Shown: positions 6,613-10,755 of the stretch, piece by piece
How positions within the stretch are numbered: the first letter of the stretch is position 1
How the letters are laid out: every line of letters begins with the position of its first letter
Source of the DNA: Deltaproteobacteria bacterium
Lineage (GTDB): Bacteria > Myxococcota > Polyangia > Haliangiales > Haliangiaceae
Direction of reading: 5' to 3'
Length of the DNA: 10,755 nucleotides
Assembly: GCA_018262455.1 (NCBI GenBank)
Contig: JAGSPR010000218.1
Span: forward strand, 1 to 10,755
Translations under genes and position numbers: made by a program
The notes under the pieces: generated by a model
The model's input: only the letters and a program-made list of their open reading frames with translations
What the model was told of the DNA's origin: nothing
Databases searched by the model: none

Positions 6613-7449
6613 TCATGACACGAGAGAGAAAAATCGCGCCACGAGGTTCTCTGCTACCTCGTGGCGGTAGCTCGCGGTCGAGCGCACGTCGTCGATCGGC
6701 TTGATCGCACCGCGCAGGGCCAGCCTCGCGGCCTCGGCCGCCTCGGGCCCCATGCGCAGGCCACGCACGGCTGCCTCGACCGCGGCGACGCGGATCGGGC
6801 GATCGGCCACGGCCCCGAGCGCGACGCGGGCCGAGACCACGAGGTCCCCGTCGAGTGTGACCGACGCGGCGCCCATCACCTTGGAGATCGACTGGGCACG
6901 CCGGGTGCCGACCTTGCGCCACATCGTGCGGGTGCTCGCGTCCGGCAGCCGGAGGTGAGCTGCGACGATCAGCTCGTCCGGGGCAAGCTGCGTCTTGCGA
7001 TAGCCGGTACAGAAGGTCTCGTAGCGGAGGCGTCGGCTCCCACGCACGCCCGCGACCTCGAGCTCGGCATCGAGCGCGAGCAGCGCGGGCAGGCTGTCGC
7101 CAACGGGAGATGACGTCCCGACGTTGCCTCCAAGCGTGCCGCGCGCCTGGATCTGCAACGCGCCGATCTCACGCGCCGCGAGGGCGAGGGTGGCGAGCCG
7201 CGCCCGGATCACCGGGTGGCGCTCCATCTCGCTCCAGGTCACGCCGCCGCCGATCGCCACCTCGGAACCGGCGACCCGGATCCCGCCGAGCGGCGGAAAC
7301 CGCCAGAGATCGAGGATCCCGGCCGGCTCGGCGCGATGGTTGGCGTTGACCATCAGGTCGGTGCCTCCGGCGAGCACCATCCAGTCGGGGTGCGTGGCTC
7401 GCAGCTCGAGCGCCTCGCGCAGCTCGCGGGGGCGAACGTAGGGGGTCAT
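6613..7449 (-). CDS. FAD-binding (medium) subunit of a xanthine dehydrogenase-family molybdenum hydroxylase
   Basis: The product has 278 residues, the usual length for a separate CoxM/XdhB-type FAD subunit. It takes electrons from the 2Fe-2S subunit onto FAD for transfer to NAD+ or another acceptor. The first FAD pyrophosphate motif is AGGTDLMV (27-34); the second is GTLGGNVGTSSPVGD (104-118). The family signature RKVGTRRAQSISKV lies at 178-191, followed by the C-terminal CO_deh_flav_C-type domain, ending in the usual SYRHEVAENLVAR helix. No Cys-rich insert for a 4Fe-4S cluster is present, unlike 4-hydroxybenzoyl-CoA reductase. The ATG overlaps the stop of the 2Fe-2S gene as ATGA, and an AAAGG lies about 9 nt upstream, so translation is coupled. 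The last codons form an intrinsic-terminator-like hairpin and T tract. In the E. coli naming this would be xdhB; symbols differ between species, so none is given. Confidence 0.92.
   Translation of the reverse strand: MTPYVRPRELREALELRATHPDWMVLAGGTDLMVNANHRAEPAGILDLWRFPPLGGIRVAGSEVAIGGGVTWSEMERHPVIRARLATLALAAREIGALQIQARGTLGGNVGTSSPVGDSLPALLALDAELEVAGVRGSRRLRYETFCTGYRKTQLAPDELIVAAHLRLPDASTRTMWRKVGTRRAQSISKVMGAASVTLDGDLVVSARVALGAVADRPIRVAAVEAAVRGLRMGPEAAEAARLALRGAIKPIDDVRSTASYRHEVAENLVARFFSLVS
6621..6666 (-). terminator. Intrinsic-terminator-like hairpin embedded in the 3' end of the FAD-subunit gene
   Basis: On the minus strand an 11-bp perfect stem (CGCCACGAGGT at 6666-6656 pairing with ACCTCGTGGCG at 6647-6637) encloses an 8-nt loop. 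It is followed after three bases by TTTTT and then CTCTCTC. This is the layout of a Rho-independent terminator in the direction of the xdh genes. It lies wholly upstream of the stop at 6613: the stem encodes YRHEVAENLVAR and the T tract encodes FFSL. It would end or attenuate transcription before the NTF2-like gene at 6606. The T tract is short and broken by C, so partial read-through is likely. Confidence 0.6.
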
Positions 7450-7955
7450 GGCCGTTCGCCTTTCGCAGCTGGCGCTGCCGCGACCTCGCGTGCCGCGGTC
7501 ACGATCGCGTCGACGATCAGCTGATATCCGGTGCACCGGCAGATGTTGCCGGCGAGCAGCTCCCGGATCCGGGCACGCGCGGTCGCGTCGTCGACGTTGA
7601 CCACGAGCCCGTGGTCGACCACGTGCGCGGCGCACACCGCGATGCCGGGCGTACAGATGCCGCATTGCGCGCCGCCGCACGCCAGGAGGGCGCGCTGGAC
7701 CGCGTGCAGCACGTCGCCGCGCGCCAGGCCCTCGACGGTCGTGACCGTCCGGCCGTCGCACTGACCGATCGCGACGAGGCACGAGTTCACCGCCTCGCCG
7801 TCGAGCATCACGGTGCAGGCGCCGCACTCGCCCTCGCCGCAGCCTTCCTTGGTTCCGGTGAGCCGCAGATCCTCGCGCAGCACGTCGAGTAGCCGCTTCC
7901 ACGGCGAGACCTCGAGGGTGGAGGACGCGCCATTGAGCTCGAGCGTGACCTTCAT
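7446..7955 (-). CDS. 2Fe-2S (small) subunit of a xanthine dehydrogenase-family molybdenum hydroxylase
   Basis: The product has 169 residues, typical for CoxS/XdhC(E. coli)/PucE-type proteins. It carries electrons from the Mo centre to FAD through two 2Fe-2S clusters. The N-terminal plant-ferredoxin-like domain has C39, C44, C47 and C59 in the EGCGEGECGACTV...C pattern. The C-terminal helical domain has C98 and C101 (QCGICTPG) and C139 and C141 (NICRCTGY). Cys66, Cys93 and Cys108 are extra and not part of the standard ligand set. A strong GGAGG lies 5 nt before the ATG and fixes the start. The gene overlaps the Mo-subunit stop (ATGA, 7955-7952) and the FAD-subunit start (ATGA, 7449-7446), so the three subunits are made in a coupled cascade. 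No Tat or Sec signal is present, indicating a cytoplasmic enzyme. Confidence 0.95.
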   Translation of the reverse strand: MKVTLELNGASSTLEVSPWKRLLDVLREDLRLTGTKEGCGEGECGACTVMLDGEAVNSCLVAIGQCDGRTVTTVEGLARGDVLHAVQRALLACGGAQCGICTPGIAVCAAHVVDHGLVVNVDDATARARIRELLAGNICRCTGYQLIVDAIVTAAREVAAAPAAKGERP

Positions 7956-10201
7956 GCCAGCCTCCACGCGGACCTGGACGCGGCGATCACCTCGGGCGAG
8001 ATCGGCAGGTGATCGAACGCGCAGCCGAGCGCGTCTTGCACCGCGTTCGCCACCGCGGCAGCCGGGCCGTCCATCGGGATCTCGCCCACCCCCTTCGCCC
8101 CGCTCGGGCCAAACGGGTATGGCACCTCGATCAAGATCGTCTCGAGCTCCGGCGCGTCGGCGAACGTCGGCACGATGCAGTTGGTCATGCTCGCGTTGGC
8201 GACGCGGCCATCCTTGTACGTCACGTTCTCGAGCACGGCCCAGCCGAGCGCCTGCAGCGTGCCGCCCTCGATCTGGCCCTTCACGATCATCGGGTTGATC
8301 GCCTTGCCGACATCGACCGCCTGGACACAGCGCTCGATCGTGACCTCGTAGGTGTCGAGGTCGACGGCGACGTCGACGAGGCACGCGGCCCAGCCGAACA
8401 CGGGGTAGGCCGCGCCCGTGTACGTCGCGTCGTCCCACGCGATCCCGGGCGGCGGCTCGTAGGTGATCGTCTCGGCGAGCTCGCCGGCGGCGGCGACATA
8501 CGCCCGCGCGAGCTCGGGCAAGGGGCCTGCCACTCCGTGGTCCTTGCCCCACGCAAGGAGCTTGGCGCGCACCGCTCGCGCTGCGTGATCGACGACGCTG
8601 CCGACCACCATGCAGGTCCGGCTCGCCACCGTCGGGCCGCTGTCGGGGACCTCGGCGGTCGATGGATCGATGACGATCACCTGCCCCAGCGCGACCCCGA
8701 GCGCGGCCGCTGCGATCTGGGTGAACATCGTGATCGAGCCCTGGCCGATATCGGTCGAGCTCGAGCGGACCTCGAACGTGCCGTCGGCGATGGCCGCCAC
8801 CGTCGCGCGGCCCGCGAGCCGCTGCTCCCCCGAGCCGGTGAAGCCGGCGCCGTGGAAGTAGAACACGTAGCCGCGGCCCCGCCGGATCGGCGCACCGTTC
8901 GCGGCGATGCCATCGTGGGCGGGCGACGTTCCGGCAACCTGCTCGATCGCGGCGATCACCTCGTCGGTGCCGACCGAGATCCCGAGCAGCTGCCCGGTCG
9001 CCGTGGTGTCGCCGGCGCGCAGCGCGAGCCGCTTGCGGAGCGCCAGGGGATGCTCGCCGCGCGCGACCGCCAGCTTCTCGATCTGGCGCTCGTAGGCGAA
9101 CGTGGTCTGCGGCGCGCCGAACCCACGGAACGCGCCGTGGGGCGGGTAGTTGGTCGCGACGACGCGCCCACGCACGCGCACGATCGGGCAGCGATACGGG
9201 CCGGCCGCGTGGAGCACGCCGCGCGACAGCACGACCGGGGACAGCGTCAGGTATGCGCCGCCATCCATCACGACATCGATGTCCATCGCGACGAGCTCGC
9301 CCGCGGCATCGACGGCGAGCCGGTGGCGAGTCCGCGACGGATGCCGCTTCGTGGTCGCGGCGATGTCCTCGTCACGGTCATAGACCATCTTGACCGGGCG
9401 CCCGGCCTTCTTCGCGACGGTCGCGACGTGGGCCGCGAGCATCGACGGATACTCCTCCTTGCCGCCGAACCCGCCGCCGGTCACCGACTGGGTGATCACC
9501 ACAGCGTCGGCGTCACAGCCGAGGAATGCCTTCATCGCCTTGTGCACGTAGTACGGGCACTGCATCGAGCCGACGAGATGGCAGCGTTCGCCATCCCACC
9601 TGCCCATCATCGCCTGGGGCTCGATGTACATCTGCTCCTGCGGCGAGGTCGAGTAGCTCCCATCGATGACCTGCGCGGCGCTCGCGAACACGGCCTCGAG
9701 CTCGGCATCGCTGACGTGGCCCTTGCGGATCAGGAACTGCTTGAAGATGTTGTCGGTACCGAACAGCGGCTGCGTCCTCGCCAGCGAGTCGTCGATCGTG
9801 AGGACGGCCGGCAGCGGCCTGATCTTCGGCCTCACGGCCCTCGCGGCGGCGAACGCGAGCGCGCGCGTCGGCGCCGCGACCACGGCGATCGCCTCGTCGA
9901 CGTGCATGACCTGGCGGCCGATCGCGACCAGCGCGGGCTGGTCGTCCTCGATCAGCCGGATCATGTTCTCGCCCGGGATATCGGCGGCCGTGGCGACGAC
10001 CACCTGCGACCAGTCGAACGCGGGGTCGAGCTCGATCGCCTCGAGCACGCCGTGCGCCAGCTGCGAGCGCACCGTCGCGCCGTGCCACACACCGGGTGCC
10101 TCGAGGTCATCGAGGTACTGGGCGCGGCCGGTCACCTTGGCGACGCCGTCGACGCGCGGTACCGACGCACCCACGGGAGTCACGAGCCCAGGCCGATCCA
10201 T
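7952..10201 (-). CDS. Molybdenum-cofactor (large) subunit, xanthine dehydrogenase type
   Basis: The product has 749 residues. It binds the molybdopterin cofactor and hydroxylates the substrate. An N-terminal Ald_Xan_dh-type domain (about 10-120, VPRVDGVAKVTGRAQYLDD) is followed by the Mo-binding region. Motifs in order: GGGFGGKE (242-249), AFRGFGAPQ (357-365), DIGQGSITM (484-492) and GAKGVGE (701-707). Aligned by eye to bovine enzyme, the purine pocket is complete: Q214 (Q767), E249 (E802), R327 (R880), F361 (F914), F454 and T455 (F1009, T1010) and catalytic E707 (E1261). Spacing from Q214 to F361 equals the bovine one exactly. Aldehyde oxidases and CO dehydrogenase differ at these sites, so a purine such as hypoxanthine or xanthine is the likely substrate. 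ATG at 10201 has GAGGT 11 nt upstream; GTG at 10219 would add six residues. It lies 65 bp after the gene to its right. In E. coli naming this would be xdhA. Confidence 0.92.
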   Translation of the reverse strand: MDRPGLVTPVGASVPRVDGVAKVTGRAQYLDDLEAPGVWHGATVRSQLAHGVLEAIELDPAFDWSQVVVATAADIPGENMIRLIEDDQPALVAIGRQVMHVDEAIAVVAAPTRALAFAAARAVRPKIRPLPAVLTIDDSLARTQPLFGTDNIFKQFLIRKGHVSDAELEAVFASAAQVIDGSYSTSPQEQMYIEPQAMMGRWDGERCHLVGSMQCPYYVHKAMKAFLGCDADAVVITQSVTGGGFGGKEEYPSMLAAHVATVAKKAGRPVKMVYDRDEDIAATTKRHPSRTRHRLAVDAAGELVAMDIDVVMDGGAYLTLSPVVLSRGVLHAAGPYRCPIVRVRGRVVATNYPPHGAFRGFGAPQTTFAYERQIEKLAVARGEHPLALRKRLALRAGDTTATGQLLGISVGTDEVIAAIEQVAGTSPAHDGIAANGAPIRRGRGYVFYFHGAGFTGSGEQRLAGRATVAAIADGTFEVRSSSTDIGQGSITMFTQIAAAALGVALGQVIVIDPSTAEVPDSGPTVASRTCMVVGSVVDHAARAVRAKLLAWGKDHGVAGPLPELARAYVAAAGELAETITYEPPPGIAWDDATYTGAAYPVFGWAACLVDVAVDLDTYEVTIERCVQAVDVGKAINPMIVKGQIEGGTLQALGWAVLENVTYKDGRVANASMTNCIVPTFADAPELETILIEVPYPFGPSGAKGVGEIPMDGPAAAVANAVQDALGCAFDHLPISPEVIAASRSAWRLA
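7961..7965 (-). promoter_or_regulatory. Ribosome binding site of the 2Fe-2S subunit
   Basis: GGAGG on the minus strand ends 5 nt before the ATG at 7955. It lies within the last codons of the Mo-subunit gene and is the clearest Shine-Dalgarno in the operon. Confidence 0.7.
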
Positions 10202-10247
10202 CGCCGGATCTAACCTCACCCCCGGCGCCGAGTAAACGTCAGCGGGG

Positions 10248-10266
10248 CGCGGTTCGCAGCACCGCG
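10248..10266 (-). other. Small inverted repeat directly after the upstream gene's stop
   Basis: CGCGGT (10248-10253) and ACCGCG (10261-10266) form a perfect 6-bp stem with a 7-nt loop, starting at the base next to the stop of the right-edge gene. No T tract follows on the minus strand, so it is at best a weak or Rho-assisted terminator, or an RNA-stabilising hairpin, between that gene and the xdh genes. Confidence 0.35.
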
Positions 10267-10755
10267 TCAGCGCGCGGATCGCACGGGATGCGTCGACGCC
10301 GTGCGGGGGGCGTAGGGCAATCGCTTGCCCGGCCGCACGAAGCTGGGGATGCCGAACTCCTGGAACACGGCTCGCCCGGTCGCGCCGACCACGATGTCGC
10401 CAAGGCTTCCCAGCGCCAGCAGCTTCGCGCGCACGGCGTCGTAGCCCCCCGGCACCTTCGCCGTCGTCAGCTCGGAGAAGTTGACCGTGTCGGTGGAGGT
10501 CGGGTTGAACGTGTCATCCGGCGCGGGCAGGACCGGGAACACCGCGGTGTTGGTCGGGGTCGGGCTCGCGAGCCGCCAGATCCAGGCGTCGTTGATCCGG
10601 ACGACGGTCACCTGCGTCGTCACGAAGTCGGGTTGCGCGCCCGCGCCGGTGGCAGTCCACGCGACCGCGTGCGCGGCGGCGTCGAACGTCGGGGCGGCCT
10701 CGTAGTCGGCCAGCAGCAACGACGCCATGTCGAGGACGTAGGTGACCGTCGCGGG
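10267..10755 (-). CDS. C-terminal part of an unrecognised protein, 5' end missing
   Basis: The frame is open to the right edge of the window, so 162 C-terminal residues are seen and the start is outside. An internal ATG at 10728 could be taken for a start, but the upstream frame (TVTYVLD) continues naturally. The visible part is beta-rich, with many Thr/Val strands (TTQVTVVRINDAWIWRLAS), a Pro/Thr-rich loop (about 65-90), a helix around GYDAVRAKLLALGSLGD and a basic tail ending HPVRSAR. No membrane segment, Cys motif or catalytic signature is visible. The strand pattern would suit an exported or surface protein, an inference only. It is co-directional with the xdh genes, 65 bp upstream, and could share a transcript with them. 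Confidence 0.6.
   Translation of the reverse strand, partial: PATVTYVLDMASLLLADYEAAPTFDAAAHAVAWTATGAGAQPDFVTTQVTVVRINDAWIWRLASPTPTNTAVFPVLPAPDDTFNPTSTDTVNFSELTTAKVPGGYDAVRAKLLALGSLGDIVVGATGRAVFQEFGIPSFVRPGKRLPYAPRTASTHPVRSAR

Noticed and set aside
5149..6618. A 489-codon open frame on the plus strand, antisense to the NTF2-like gene.
   Set aside because: The composition is a typical shadow (Arg, Asp, Ala, Leu), with no motif; the minus-strand frame has a membrane segment, internal duplication and sensible codon use.
7562..7573. A 12-bp palindrome CCCGGATCCGGG inside the 2Fe-2S gene.
   Set aside because: This length is expected by chance in sequence of this GC content and sits in conserved codons.
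8009..10213. A 734-codon open frame on the plus strand, antisense to the Mo subunit.
   Set aside because: Its translation is Arg/His/Asp-rich low-complexity sequence, and the opposite strand has all the motifs of a molybdenum hydroxylase. Long antisense frames are usual in GC-rich genes.

Overview
The window is uniformly high-GC with strongly GC-biased third codon positions. That, and the mix of TPR, PH-like and repeat-bearing membrane proteins of unknown role, suggests a large-genome bacterium of the Myxococcota (deltaproteobacterial) kind. This taxonomic guess rests on style only; no marker gene is present. I see no rRNA, tRNA, CRISPR array, insertion sequence or phage gene.

Left half, plus strand (1-4296). 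The 3' part of a polytopic membrane protein with a YfhO-like C-terminus runs in from the left edge. It is followed by a membrane protein with two apparent PH-like domains (1421-2317), a possible 51-codon ORF coupled to its stop (2317-2472), a six-helix membrane protein (2486-3112) and a secreted or tail-anchored TPR protein whose GTG start overlaps the preceding stop (3109-4296). The last two are clearly one transcription unit. None of these has a function I can name.

Right half, minus strand (10755-4334). Reading from right to left: the C-terminal part of an unknown protein; then a three-subunit molybdenum hydroxylase of the xanthine dehydrogenase family, encoded as Mo subunit, 2Fe-2S subunit and FAD subunit, with both junctions being ATGA overlaps; then a membrane-anchored protein with a duplicated NTF2-like extracytoplasmic region; and finally a protein with three AGT-type beta repeats. 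The Mo subunit keeps every residue I could align to the purine-binding pocket of bovine xanthine dehydrogenase, so oxidation of a purine (hypoxanthine to xanthine to urate) is the best prediction. Electrons would pass from the Mo cofactor through two 2Fe-2S clusters to FAD. No cofactor-insertion (XdhC-type) gene is in the window.

The most notable structure outside gene content is a well-formed intrinsic-terminator-like hairpin plus T tract (6621-6666) lying entirely inside the last codons of the FAD-subunit gene. It separates the xdh genes from a downstream gene that starts only six bases after the stop. Two perfect long inverted repeats also sit inside coding sequence, at 1778-1801 and 3531-3558. 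The two halves of the window converge at 4296/4334 with only 37 bp between them.
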